Assembly: GCA_002507565.1 (NCBI GenBank) | Contig: MOXJ01000001.1 | Span: 1-64,000 of the forward strand | Source of the DNA: Candidatus Reconcilbacillus cellulovorans | GTDB lineage: Bacteria > Bacillota > Bacilli > Paenibacillales > Reconciliibacillaceae | DNA: 64,000 nt | Direction: 5' to 3' | In this document: positions 24,074 to 31,704 of the stretch, piece by piece | Numbering within the stretch: the stretch's first letter is position 1 | How the letters are laid out: each line of letters starts with the position of its first letter | The notes under the pieces: generated by a model | The model's database searches: none | Told to the model about the DNA's origin: nothing | What the model saw: the letters and a program-made list of their open reading frames with translations, nothing else | Program-made: the position numbers and the translations under genes

Positions 24074-24472
24074 TCACCCCCTGTATGACCGGATGATGAT
24101 TTCCGCACGCTCACCGGCCGCGGTATCGACCTTGCGCTTCTCGATGATCAGGCGCCGCACTTGTCGGTCGTCCACCCACGCCACGCCATTCAAGCCGTCC
24201 AGAATCGTCTTGGCGTAATTGTCGGCATCACCCTCGCGCAGGCCATGGATGTAGACGACACCTTCCACTTCCACGGGCCCCTCCACCGGCCGGATGCGCG
24301 CCTGCTTGGCCGCCCATGCCACTTGGTTCTTGTACACGAGATAGCGTTTGGCGGCGCTCGAGACAAACTTCCCACGCTGCGTCATGCGCACCGCCGGTAC
24401 CGGGCGGCCGGGGATGACGAGCCTGTACAGCGCGTCGTCCCCGACCATGAGGTCATCGAGCAGCTGCCGCAT
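24074..24472 (-). CDS. rusA: RusA-family Holliday junction resolvase
   Basis: The product is 132 aa from ATG 24472, overlapping the dnaC-like gene end. YRLVIPGRPVPAVRMTQRGK is the RusA start, and REGDADNYAKTILDGLNGVA plus WVDDRQVRRLIIEK hold the catalytic Asp residues. It resolves recombination intermediates of phage DNA and fits with the RecT/YqaJ pair upstream. Confidence 0.9.
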   Translation of the reverse strand: MRQLLDDLMVGDDALYRLVIPGRPVPAVRMTQRGKFVSSAAKRYLVYKNQVAWAAKQARIRPVEGPVEVEGVVYIHGLREGDADNYAKTILDGLNGVAWVDDRQVRRLIIEKRKVDTAAGERAEIIIRSYRG

Positions 24473-25319
24473 TCCGCTCTTCCTCTTCCCGCATTTCTCG
24501 CAGAATCTTCTGAGCCCGCGCCTTCGCCAACTCCATCCGGTAGCTGGTCGCCTTGATCTCAACCGGCACGGTGATCTCCAGCAGCCGATCCGTGATCCGC
24601 TCCCCAATCGTGCGCGGCAGGTCATTCGGCGACAGGTTCGTCGTTACCAGGATTGGTTTGGTCATCCGGTATCGTCCATCGACGATCCGGAACAGCACGT
24701 CCTGCACCCAGTCGGTCACCTTCTCCGCGCCCAGGTCATCGAGCACCAACAGGTCGCACGACAGGAGCGCCTGCATGATCTCCTGTTCCGTCTCGTTCGA
24801 CTTGTCGCGGTCGAATGTGCTCCGAATCCGCGCCAGCAGCTCACTGACTGTCTGAAAGACCACGGTCTTGCCTCGGTTGTCTAGCTCCTTCGCCACGGCC
24901 GACGCTAGATGCGTCTTCCCGCACCCAGGCCTGCCCCACAGCATCAAGCTGGTGCCTTTCCAATGCTCGAACCGGTCGCAATAGTCCCGCGCCATCTTCA
25001 GGGCCATCTCCGTACCTGGCCGCGGCTCAAACGTCTCGAAGATGCACCGGTCGAAGCGGTCGCCCAGTTGCTCCATCGCGAACAGGCGCTTGGCTTTGTT
25101 TTGCCCCGTGAGCCGTGCCATCTCGCGCTCAAACTGCTCCACCTCACACCGGCAGCGAGGTTGCACGGTAAAGGATCGGCCCAGAAACGCCACCGTCTTG
25201 GGCTTGACCAACTGGCCGCAGACCGGGCAATGATACCCGGTCGCCTTAGAGGCTGAGCTGGTTGAGGTCGAAACCAGCGTATGCACTGTCTTCTCTAGAC
25301 CCCTCTTGAGTCCGTCCAC
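24453..25319 (-). CDS. DnaC/DnaI-type helicase loader
   Basis: The product is 288 aa. An N-terminal zinc-finger-like part (YHCPVCGQLVKPK ... CRCEVEQF) precedes an AAA+ domain with Walker A WGRPGCGKTHLAS, Walker B LLVLDDLGAEK and sensor NLSPNDLPRTIGERITDRLL. It loads the host replicative helicase at the phage origin. The 5' part overlaps the upstream initiator gene by 74 bases, an unusually long overlap; a later in-frame start is conceivable, but the zinc finger begins soon after. Confidence 0.85.
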   Translation of the reverse strand: MDGLKRGLEKTVHTLVSTSTSSASKATGYHCPVCGQLVKPKTVAFLGRSFTVQPRCRCEVEQFEREMARLTGQNKAKRLFAMEQLGDRFDRCIFETFEPRPGTEMALKMARDYCDRFEHWKGTSLMLWGRPGCGKTHLASAVAKELDNRGKTVVFQTVSELLARIRSTFDRDKSNETEQEIMQALLSCDLLVLDDLGAEKVTDWVQDVLFRIVDGRYRMTKPILVTTNLSPNDLPRTIGERITDRLLEITVPVEIKATSYRMELAKARAQKILREMREEEERNAAAAR

Positions 25320-26196
25320 CCCGGTTCCCTCCCGCGATCAGCTTGAATTGCCGTTTCTCTCTCTGCGCGGCCTGCCGAGTCCTGATGCCCTTCTGCCACC
25401 AGCTTTCTGCGATCCCAAGGGCATAGCGAATGTCTTTTCCTGCCATGGCTGCCTTTTCGATGGCCAGGCACAGCAGGTCCGCCTCCATGCCGTCGTCAAG
25501 GTACGAAAGAAGTCTCTCGGTCTGCAGAGGATTCAGGGCCAGGCCAAACGCTCGTTCACAAGCCTGCATGACCTTGGCCGCATCGGACTGGTCGTCTTGT
25601 TCATCACGCGCGCACGTGCGCGCGTTATTTGCTTGCATGCTTGCTTGCATATCTCTTGAAGGTGAAGGAGAAGGTGAAGGTACACTGGATAGCGCACAAT
25701 CGCGCGCTGCGCTACTCTGCGCTACTGAGTCACGCTCTGTGTTTTCCTGCGCTGTTTGTTCGCGCTCTTCAGCGCATTGCGCTACTTTATTGCGCGCCGC
25801 GCTACCTTTCGTTGGGTCATCGCTCGGAGGAGCCGGATACGCGGACTTGTCCTCCTCGCGTTTCGCTTTCGGGATGTAGGTTTGCAAGGCATAGAACGTG
25901 TCGGGGTTAACCTGGATGTAACGATGCCCGTCAACCTCATACCACGTGATGAGCCCTAGGTCGTGCATGGCCTGAAGGGCCTTTTCGGCATCATCAGGTG
26001 TACGACCAAGGACCGCGAAGCGAGGTGTGACGGTAAAGAATACCTTATCCGGTTCACCATCCATTCGGCCCCAATCATCCAAGTGGGGAATGAGCCACGT
26101 CCACAGGATGACGGCATATTCGCCAGCTCTACGAGCCAGCTCTTCAACCTTGCCCGAAAGGGATAAGTCCGTACTGATGTACCGCTTTCGGCTCAT
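25246..26196 (-). CDS. DnaD-like phage replication initiator
   Basis: The product is 316 aa from ATG 26196 (GGGGTG upstream). Residues 1-105 are a winged-helix type domain (RYISTDLSLSGKVEELARRA, YAVILWTWLIPHLDDWGRMD). A low-complexity linker (about 115-205) is rich in Ala, Ser, Glu and Pro. The C-terminal part (ALGIAESWWQKGIRT) is the DnaD/DnaB_2 tail. This arrangement is that of phage primosome initiators that work with the loader next door. The linker DNA contains repeats and a long palindrome (see 25,606-25,806). Confidence 0.8.
   Translation of the reverse strand: MSRKRYISTDLSLSGKVEELARRAGEYAVILWTWLIPHLDDWGRMDGEPDKVFFTVTPRFAVLGRTPDDAEKALQAMHDLGLITWYEVDGHRYIQVNPDTFYALQTYIPKAKREEDKSAYPAPPSDDPTKGSAARNKVAQCAEEREQTAQENTERDSVAQSSAARDCALSSVPSPSPSPSRDMQASMQANNARTCARDEQDDQSDAAKVMQACERAFGLALNPLQTERLLSYLDDGMEADLLCLAIEKAAMAGKDIRYALGIAESWWQKGIRTRQAAQREKRQFKLIAGGNRGGRTQEGSREDSAYAGFDLNQLSL
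25606..25806. repeat. Candidate phage replication origin inside the initiator gene
   Basis: A perfect 20-bp palindrome, ACGCGCGCACGTGCGCGCGT, lies at 25606-25625. To its right are CTTGCATG/CTTGCAT repeats (25632-25650), a GAAGGT repeat tract, and four copies of GCGCTAC at 25709, 25719, 25779 and 25799. All lie in the low-complexity linker of the DnaD-like gene, as the lambda origin lies inside gene O. Origin function is inferred. Confidence 0.5.
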
Positions 26197-26249
26197 CGTT
26201 TTCACCCCTTAATGTTGGGTGGCCGGGCGGGGCCGGCGCCCCGCCGCGG

Positions 26250-27104
26250 TCAGCTTTCGAATAAAGTTGTCTGGTCATCACCGTGCACTTCGCTTTGTAC
26301 CACTTGGCCATCGACGACGATGTCGTCTCCGTAGTAAGGCTCAGAGTCTACATCATTGAGATCGCGTTTGACGGTTTCGTCCTGAGCCAACAACCGCATA
26401 TCCTCAGCGGACATCGGCAACCACTTGTAGGCGTCCCGAACCACGGTTTTTAGACACATTGCTTCGTAGTCCGAGACCCACGGACCGTCATCTGGACTCT
26501 TGGAACGCTTGCGCCGTTCCTCGATCTTCTGAATGGGCAGGTAGTGAACGTAGTAGCCGCCGTCTTTCATGCGGGCGACCAGGTAGGCACCTTTGATCGC
26601 GCCGGGCTCGTTGACGCCTTCCCTCATGTACCACGGCACGTGCCGCAGGGTGTCATGGATGCCGAATTCCATTTCGAAAATGTCGTTGGCATAGACGATA
26701 CGGGCATTCATCGAGGCGATCTGCCCGGAGCGCCGGATCATTTCCAAATAGCCCTTGTAATCGATGATGAGTTGCACTTCGGTCTGTTCTGTTTTGCGGT
26801 TTTTGAAGGGAACCAAGTGAACATGCCCAAGAGGACCCGGCTCCAACCCAAGCTGCGCGCACTGCAGGACCGCTGCTAGAAGACTAGGTACTGAACACTC
26901 ACGTAGTTTGGGATTGGTCCGCAGGCAGGTTAACGCAATTCGCAGAAGACGATCAGCACTCACATGCCTTGGCAATGCTCGTTCGATTTCGCTCCGGAAA
27001 CGCTCGTCCCGAAGCCAATCCTCGACCGTTTTTGGCTTGCTAGCCCCGTTTCCGTCCGCCTTCGTTGCGAGCTTGTTCTTCAGGCTATCCGTGCTAACCG
27101 CCAT
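26250..27104 (-). CDS. recT: RecT single-strand annealing protein
   Basis: The product is 284 aa from ATG 27104 (GGGAGGTAG upstream). Core RecT motifs: RLLRIALTCLRTNPKLRECS, SLLAAVLQCAQLGLEPGPLG, EVQLIIDYKGYLEMIRRSGQ and YEAMCLKTVVRDAYKWLPMS. It anneals complementary single strands. Its start overlaps the YqaJ exonuclease stop, forming the usual exonuclease/annealase pair. Confidence 0.93.
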   Translation of the reverse strand: MAVSTDSLKNKLATKADGNGASKPKTVEDWLRDERFRSEIERALPRHVSADRLLRIALTCLRTNPKLRECSVPSLLAAVLQCAQLGLEPGPLGHVHLVPFKNRKTEQTEVQLIIDYKGYLEMIRRSGQIASMNARIVYANDIFEMEFGIHDTLRHVPWYMREGVNEPGAIKGAYLVARMKDGGYYVHYLPIQKIEERRKRSKSPDDGPWVSDYEAMCLKTVVRDAYKWLPMSAEDMRLLAQDETVKRDLNDVDSEPYYGDDIVVDGQVVQSEVHGDDQTTLFES

Positions 27105-28051
27105 CACAGCTCTACCTCCCGAATCTGGAATCGTCGATAGGTAGATGCGGTAACGTACTTCCGGTAGAGGTCCGGGTGCTCGGCCTTCAGGCGCTGCGTG
27201 TCCAGACGCTCCTGCGTAACCGTCTTCCATGTTACGACTTCCAAATCGCCAATTCTTCCGATCTCACGGTTACCGAGCATCGCCTTCAGGCGGTTTTCTG
27301 CCTCCTGCCGGCGCTCGGCCGCGGCTTTCTCCACCGCCTTGGCCTCACACCACTGACGGATCAGTTCTGTCGCATCTGGCGGCAGGACAGCCACGCTATC
27401 CGGCTCAGCCTCCTTGTAGAGGCTGGACAGGAAGTCCCGCGACGCGTCGGAACCATCCACAGGTGGCGGGGTTCTGGTTTCGACGTGTTGCCAGAAATCA
27501 TCCTCGATGGTGGTCAGGTGGGCAATCAGCTCGTCGTCGCGATCCACATGGGTAACGATGAGCCGTTGGCCGCCAACCAGCACCGCAAAGTAGACTCTCC
27601 GCGCGCCGGTTACGGACATATAATGCATACCCTGGATTACGTACCTGTCAGGCAGTTTGTCCTCGGACACGTCACGACCGTGCCAGGCGTTAATCGTCTT
27701 AATCTCCAGCAGTGCGTCTTCGCCAACGACCTTCCGATCGACATTAGCGATCAGATATGGCCGATCAGGATGCTGCAGAATTGTATTGATCCGTCGGACC
27801 TTCAGGCCCATGCGCCGGGCAAACTCTTTCGCGATCACGTCCTCCAGAAGTTGTCCCCAGTAGGCTGCCTCGCTGTCTGCCTCGCGCGTTTCAATCTGAC
27901 CAGTCTTTTCGAGCCAGACTTGGATAGGCGTCCGATACGGGTCGAGTCCGGCCACGGCCGCCGCGTCGCTGCCGCCGATACCCTTCCGCCGTTCCTCTAA
28001 CCACTGCTCCTTAGTCATATCCCGCGTGCTGACTGCGATGACCCTTGCCAT
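27104..28051 (-). CDS. YqaJ-type viral recombinase exonuclease
   Basis: The product is 315 aa from ATG 28051, set by GGGGGTGAG; the upstream in-frame extension has no ribosome binding site. YqaJ motifs: WLEERRKGIGGSDAAAVAGL, AAYWGQLLEDVIAKEFARRM, LIANVDRKVVGEDALLEIKT (PD-D/E-x-K core: Asp, then ExK) and YVIQGMHYM. It is the lambda-exonuclease-like partner of RecT. Confidence 0.92.
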   Translation of the reverse strand: MARVIAVSTRDMTKEQWLEERRKGIGGSDAAAVAGLDPYRTPIQVWLEKTGQIETREADSEAAYWGQLLEDVIAKEFARRMGLKVRRINTILQHPDRPYLIANVDRKVVGEDALLEIKTINAWHGRDVSEDKLPDRYVIQGMHYMSVTGARRVYFAVLVGGQRLIVTHVDRDDELIAHLTTIEDDFWQHVETRTPPPVDGSDASRDFLSSLYKEAEPDSVAVLPPDATELIRQWCEAKAVEKAAAERRQEAENRLKAMLGNREIGRIGDLEVVTWKTVTQERLDTQRLKAEHPDLYRKYVTASTYRRFQIREVEL

Positions 28052-28053
28052 GG

Positions 28054-28263
28054 TCAGCTCACCCCCGCGCAGCGCCATGCGGCGTCGTGGTATTTCAGAA
28101 AACAGGAGGTGTCGGCGAACCATTCGCCGTGAGCCTCGATATATTCGTAACCGGCCCGGATCTCCTCGCCGCAACCACAAGCGCAAGTCGCAATGACCTC
28201 CGGCTCGCGTTCTTGCGGGTCCGGTAGGCCGACGGCGAATCTGTCGAGCGAAACATGAAACAT
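28054..28263 (-). CDS. Small Cys-containing phage protein
   Basis: The product is 69 aa from ATG 28263 (GGAGG upstream). EVIATCACGCGEEIRAGYEY, then CFLKYH and CAGVS, give a zinc-ribbon-like Cys set. It resembles short early phage proteins encoded next to RecT modules. Function unknown. The leader box at 28,272-28,298 overlaps its ribosome binding site. Confidence 0.55.
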   Translation of the reverse strand: MFHVSLDRFAVGLPDPQEREPEVIATCACGCGEEIRAGYEYIEAHGEWFADTSCFLKYHDAAWRCAGVS

Positions 28264-28271
28264 GGTGTAGC

Positions 28272-28348
28272 CTCCTTTGCCCCGTCTGTGTTACAATGGG
28301 ACTGGATCAAATGTTTTTTGAGGGGCCGTGTTCGCACGGCCCATTTTT
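28272..28348 (+). promoter_or_regulatory. Leader box copy 1 with antisense-facing promoter and terminator
   Basis: CTCCTTTGCCCCGTCTGTGT is followed by TACAAT (28292-28297) with a TG one base upstream, an extended -10 motif on the plus strand. Twenty-five bases later a perfect 8-bp stem with a TTCG loop (28323-28342) is followed by a T run (28344-28348). Both signals face against the early operon. A very short antisense RNA (about 45 nt) is the predicted product. Confidence 0.5.
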
Positions 28349-29064
28349 CAGCCGATGATGGTCACGAAGTCATTGGCGATTTGCTCAGCCAATGCTTCGG
28401 CCAGATATTCCTTGATCCGCTGAATGGCCTCCAGCTTCCAAGCACCTCCATCCGCCTCGAACAGCGCGGCTTCGGGGCCGCTTCTCATGCGGAACACAAA
28501 CTCGCTTTCCGGCTGAACCACTTCGACGAAGGTCCGATATGGCTTGAGACGCACTGGATTCGGAACGAGCACGTTTCCTACGGTTGCGATGCCCGTCTTC
28601 GCCGTAACCTGCTGAGTTACTCCGTCATCCCCGACCGTCGTGACGTTTTCTTCTTTCACGTTGCCGACGATCCGCAGGACATTTGCCCGGTCGTCGTTTG
28701 GGACAAAGCAGGATTGGATCAGGATATTGAACGCCTCTAAATCTAGGAAGCGCCCGAACGGAATCACCGGCAGCAGAGCGCTGGCCTGGATGTAATGGTT
28801 TCTTTCGAAGTCCCGAGAGAATGTGCTGTACACACTCACTTCTGTTGGGCTTTCGACGTGGACGAGCACCGAGTCCAGCTCGTCGTAATTGCTCCTCAGA
28901 TAGTCGACCAGTCCGGTCAGATTGCGAACCACCAAGGGCTTTGCAACCGGCTGCCTGATCAGATGCAATGGCTTGTCGGAGTAAACCTGATCTCCGACAA
29001 AATGCTTGGTTGCTTCGCCCAATCCGATCAGGTATTGCAGGGCTTCTTTCAGCACGCCAACCAC
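28348..29064 (-). CDS. Conserved early phage protein, unknown
   Basis: The product is 238 aa. The sequence VGVLKEALQYLIGLGEATKH opens a soluble protein with VEVVQPESEFVFRMRSGPEA and LFEADGGAWKLEAIQRIKEY near the end. I recognise this as a conserved gene next to the 'replication terminator' annotated gene in Firmicute phages, but no function is known to me. No membrane segment or catalytic motif. Confidence 0.6.
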   Translation of the reverse strand: MVGVLKEALQYLIGLGEATKHFVGDQVYSDKPLHLIRQPVAKPLVVRNLTGLVDYLRSNYDELDSVLVHVESPTEVSVYSTFSRDFERNHYIQASALLPVIPFGRFLDLEAFNILIQSCFVPNDDRANVLRIVGNVKEENVTTVGDDGVTQQVTAKTGIATVGNVLVPNPVRLKPYRTFVEVVQPESEFVFRMRSGPEAALFEADGGAWKLEAIQRIKEYLAEALAEQIANDFVTIIG

Positions 29065-29067
29065 TCC

Positions 29068-29469
29068 TTACTTGAATTTCACGACTTTCCCGGAATCTTC
29101 CGGGGGATTGATTTTGCGGCCGCGATCATCGGCCAGATCGCCGTCATCGTCGATCATCAGCTGATCTTTGACGCCGGACTTAAGCTCGGCGATGACAGCC
29201 TTTCCGTTCTTGTCGCGGTCGACGATGAACTTGGTCGGGATTCCGCGCGGCGGCGCCAGCTTGGACTTGACGCTGATTTCCGACACGGCAACGGTCCTCG
29301 TCTCATCAGGTTTTACCTTGATCTCGACGATGACCGCACGAACGGCGTCCGCTTTCGTGTTCGGGTCGGCGATGTTTTCCGCCAGGCGCTGAAGCTCGAT
29401 GTTGAGGCGCTCCAGCAAGGCGCCGCCGGCCAGCGTGTTCACATCCACCGTCACGCCCACGTTATTCAC
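29068..29469 (-). CDS. Phage 'replication terminator protein'-like conserved protein
   Basis: The product is about 133 aa. GTG 29469 is preferred (AGGAGGAAGAAAGGCAG upstream), though GTG 29460 is possible. TLAGGALLERLNIELQRLAE, ADPNTKADAVRAVIVEIKVK and GIPTKFIVDRDKNGKAVIAE match the family called replication terminator protein in Paenibacillus phage annotations (from memory). The name is probably not functionally supported; it may be an anti-defence or replication accessory factor. Confidence 0.65.
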   Translation of the reverse strand: MNNVGVTVDVNTLAGGALLERLNIELQRLAENIADPNTKADAVRAVIVEIKVKPDETRTVAVSEISVKSKLAPPRGIPTKFIVDRDKNGKAVIAELKSGVKDQLMIDDDGDLADDRGRKINPPEDSGKVVKFK

Positions 29470-29491
29470 CTGCCTTTCTTCCTCCTTTGCC

Positions 29492-29557
29492 TCATCTGTG
29501 GTACAATGAAGTTGGGTGTAAGTCATTCCACCGTTCCAGCGGTGGATTTTTCTTTTT
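29492..29557 (+). promoter_or_regulatory. Leader box copy 2 with antisense-facing promoter and terminator
   Basis: CTCCTTTGCCTCATCTGTGG is followed by TACAAT (29512-29517), again an extended -10 on the plus strand. A CCACCG/CGGTGG stem (29528-29545) and a T-rich tail (29547-29557) follow. The first 27 bases match copy 1 at about 23 positions. Both copies sit just upstream of a minus-strand start codon and include its ribosome binding site. Confidence 0.5.
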
Positions 29558-29891
29558 CAAAGCCAGCGAGGTGGTCAAGGATCCGTTCCCAGTACGAAAT
29601 TTCGTTGCCTGGATCCTGGGAACCGACTTTGACTTCCTTCTCAAGCCCGATCCGGTACGCGATCAGGAGCGACTGCGTGGCCACACGGTATTCGCGGACC
29701 TTCCTGGCCACTTCTTCCGGGGTTTCTTTCACCCACCAGCATCCTTCGCCTTCCTCGTAGACTTTGGTGACATAATCTCTACCGCTTTCCGAGAAGGGCG
29801 ACCTCATCTCCCATGTAACCGCACGAATATGCTCGGGAGCGAGATATACAGGAAATCCGTCAGTTTTCGTCAGCCTGATCAACCCACTCAC
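29523..29891 (-). CDS. FlbD-like small early phage protein
   Basis: The product is 122 aa from GTG 29891. GLIRLTKTDGFPVYLAPEHI and CWWVKETPEEVARKVREY resemble the FlbD-type fold (short beta protein ending in a helical VxExxEEV motif). The C-terminal half is not similar to anything I know. Function unknown. Confidence 0.5.
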   Translation of the reverse strand: MSGLIRLTKTDGFPVYLAPEHIRAVTWEMRSPFSESGRDYVTKVYEEGEGCWWVKETPEEVARKVREYRVATQSLLIAYRIGLEKEVKVGSQDPGNEISYWERILDHLAGFEKEKSTAGTVE

Positions 29892-30094
29892 CTCCCTTCA
29901 ATGGCCGGCACCAGGATGCCGTGTCCTTCTTGGACGAATTCCAGCCTCACCGGCGTACTCGGCAACACGCCGTCGCGCTCGAGTGGCAGCCGATAATAGT
30001 CCCGACTGTAGGTGCATATCGCATCGTCTTCTTTGACCACGATCCGGCGGTCGTCGACGTGTAGCGGGATACCCCTGACGGTGATCTTTTGCAT
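29888..30094 (-). CDS. Small early phage protein
   Basis: The product is 68 aa from ATG 30094, preceded by GGAGGTGAACCGG. A basic, beta-rich sequence (QKITVRGIPLHVDDRRIVVK). No recognised family. Overlaps the following gene by four bases, as is usual in this operon. Confidence 0.5.
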   Translation of the reverse strand: MQKITVRGIPLHVDDRRIVVKEDDAICTYSRDYYRLPLERDGVLPSTPVRLEFVQEGHGILVPAIEGR

Positions 30095-30099
30095 CCGGT

Positions 30100-30507
30100 T
30101 CACCTCCTCGCAAACATTGCTCTACGTGGCAGCTCCTGCGCTAATTCCGCCCGAGCGTATCCCCGCCACGTACACTCCGCGCAATGAACCTCCCACATGC
30201 CGCCATACCGCCCTTCCATGCAGCGCATCGGCCGGCCGTAAAGCGTGGTCAGGTATGCCTGGGAGCCGCAATTCGGACAGTTTTCGGATTCGAGAATGCG
30301 CAATCTCCACGGTTCGAACAGGGCGAGCCAGACGCGCCGGCGGACTTCCTCCGGGTAGGGGCGGAGCCACGTTTCCGCGTGCCGGCGGAGTTTCTCTTGA
30401 CTGGCGCCATTCTGATGCCAGCGGACGAGCGTTTTCACCATCGCCTCGATTCCCGTGGCGTATTGGCTGTCGATTGCAATTTGGGTGGTCGTCAGCTCAC
30501 CGTTCAC
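30100..30507 (-). CDS. Zinc-ribbon early phage protein
   Basis: The product is 135 aa from GTG 30507. The N-terminal part is helical; the C-terminal part has CPNCGSQAYLTTLYGRPMRC and HCAECTW, two CxxC knuckles that should bind zinc. Function unknown; nucleic acid binding is likely. Overlaps the upstream HTH gene by 11 bases. Confidence 0.55.
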   Translation of the reverse strand: MNGELTTTQIAIDSQYATGIEAMVKTLVRWHQNGASQEKLRRHAETWLRPYPEEVRRRVWLALFEPWRLRILESENCPNCGSQAYLTTLYGRPMRCMEGRYGGMWEVHCAECTWRGYARAELAQELPRRAMFARR

Positions 30508-30994
30508 CCCGTTTCACCTCCATGTCGTACTTCTGGATCAGCCTCTTCCGATCCAGCCCGAACTCCTCTTCGATCACACCCTGCAGGACGGCGGCCACGG
30601 CCTGTACGTCGCGCATCTCCATCCAGATCCGCTCCGCCTGCTCACGCTTCTTCTCGGGGTCCACGTGCCGCGCCAATGCCGTCCCCTCCAGTACCGCGTA
30701 AAGTTCGCGCAGCTCCTTGAGCAACAAGTCCTTCAGGGCGGCCGGGTGCAAATCCAGGTTCGGCACATCGTCGAGCATGTTCGAGATATATCCGCCGGTC
30801 CGCTCCTCCGCCAGTTTCAGCGCCAGCTTCCAGCTCATGCTGGCGAGTTTCGCATCATGCGCCTCCGGCCAGGCGCGCTCCCCGTTTTCGATTCGAGAAA
30901 TCATGCTCCGGTCGAAGTGCAGATGTTTCGCGAGTTCCGCCTGTGACATTCCGGACTCGCGCCTGAAAGCTTCAATCGCGTCACCAATTGCCAC
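30497..30994 (-). CDS. XRE-family helix-turn-helix early protein
   Basis: The product is 165 aa from GTG 30994 (AGGAGGAGACCC upstream). The N-terminal HTH is FRRESGMSQAELAKHLHFDR SMIS, residues about 9-35; the remainder is helical and acidic (LKDLLLKELRELYAVLEGTA). Second XRE protein of the early operon after the Cro-like gene. It may regulate early genes or act as an antirepressor-type factor. Confidence 0.7.
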   Translation of the reverse strand: MAIGDAIEAFRRESGMSQAELAKHLHFDRSMISRIENGERAWPEAHDAKLASMSWKLALKLAEERTGGYISNMLDDVPNLDLHPAALKDLLLKELRELYAVLEGTALARHVDPEKKREQAERIWMEMRDVQAVAAVLQGVIEEEFGLDRKRLIQKYDMEVKRGER

Positions 30995-31067
30995 GGGTCT
31001 CCTCCTCTCTGTCAACAGAATCATCTTTCTTTGTGACTGGATCCGGAGTTATGCTGAGCTTGTCCAT
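30981..31067 (-). CDS. Possible 28-aa leader peptide
   Basis: ATG 31067 follows GGGGGGTGTCCGAC, and the frame (MDKLSITPDPVTKKDDSVDR) ends inside the start of the XRE gene, 14 bases past its GTG. The good ribosome binding site and overlap suggest translational coupling. No similarity is known to me. Confidence 0.4.
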   Translation of the reverse strand: MDKLSITPDPVTKKDDSVDREEETRGNW

Positions 31068-31092
31068 GTCGGACACCCCCCTACACCACCCC

Positions 31093-31335
31093 TCAACCCG
31101 CCGGCTGCGGATCCGGGTCGGCGGGTATTTCTCCCCGCAACCAGCGATCACGAAGCCGATCAAATGCGATCATCGCGTTTCTCGCCTCTTGGACTTTCCA
31201 CTCAGCCGGGACCGGGGATTCGATGATCGATCTCAGGATTCCCGCGAGAAACGAGTATTTGAGAGCATCGTCCCCGTACTTGCTTCTGCATTCCAGAAAC
31301 CGGGCTTCGTGCTCCTCGACCGATTTCGGCCTCAC
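31093..31335 (-). CDS. Small early phage protein
   Basis: The product is 80 aa from GTG 31335 with GGGGAGGTG upstream. RPKSVEEHEARFLECRSKYG and LAGILRSIIESPVPAEWKVQ suggest a helical protein. Longer in-frame readings lack a ribosome binding site. Function unknown. Confidence 0.5.
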   Translation of the reverse strand: MRPKSVEEHEARFLECRSKYGDDALKYSFLAGILRSIIESPVPAEWKVQEARNAMIAFDRLRDRWLRGEIPADPDPQPAG

Positions 31336-31349
31336 GACATCACCTCCCC

Positions 31350-31562
31350 TCATATGGCGGCTTCCAGCTGCCCTGGCTTGCCCGGCCACCGCCCTGCAGC
31401 AGCCGCTTCAGCGTCTCGGCGAAGTCCGGCCCGTTCGATTTCGGAGACCTGGACGCCCGCTTTCGCCAGTGCGGCGTCGAGCGCTCCGTCCACCTGCATG
31501 CCGCGCAGGATGACACGGATAGTGGAGCAGGCGATGAGGGCGTTGCGCTGGTTGAAATTCAT
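31350..31562 (-). CDS. Small early phage protein
   Basis: The product is 70 aa from ATG 31562, with AAAGGGGCC upstream. It begins MNFNQRNALIACSTIRVILR, helical, then an Ala-rich tail. Function unknown. Starts three bases after the 41-aa gene stop. Confidence 0.5.
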   Translation of the reverse strand: MNFNQRNALIACSTIRVILRGMQVDGALDAALAKAGVQVSEIERAGLRRDAEAAAAGRWPGKPGQLEAAI

Positions 31563-31564
31563 GA

Positions 31565-31690
31565 TCAGGCCCCTTTCTTCTCCTGGGCCTGCCTCACCGC
31601 CAGATTCCGGAGGATCTCGGACATGACGCGATGCAGCTTGTCCCAGGCCTGGGGAGAGAGGCCGGGATTGTGTGGTTGATTAGCATCCAA
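31565..31690 (-). CDS. 41-aa early phage protein
   Basis: The frame starts at TTG 31690, six bases after GGAGGTG, and reads MDANQPHNPGLSPQAWDKLH before a helical tail rich in Arg and Gln, stopping at 31565. The strong ribosome binding site, tight fit between neighbours and protein-like composition support a real gene. Function unknown. Confidence 0.5.
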   Translation of the reverse strand: MDANQPHNPGLSPQAWDKLHRVMSEILRNLAVRQAQEKKGA

Positions 31691-31704
31691 TCCATTCACC
31701 TCCT

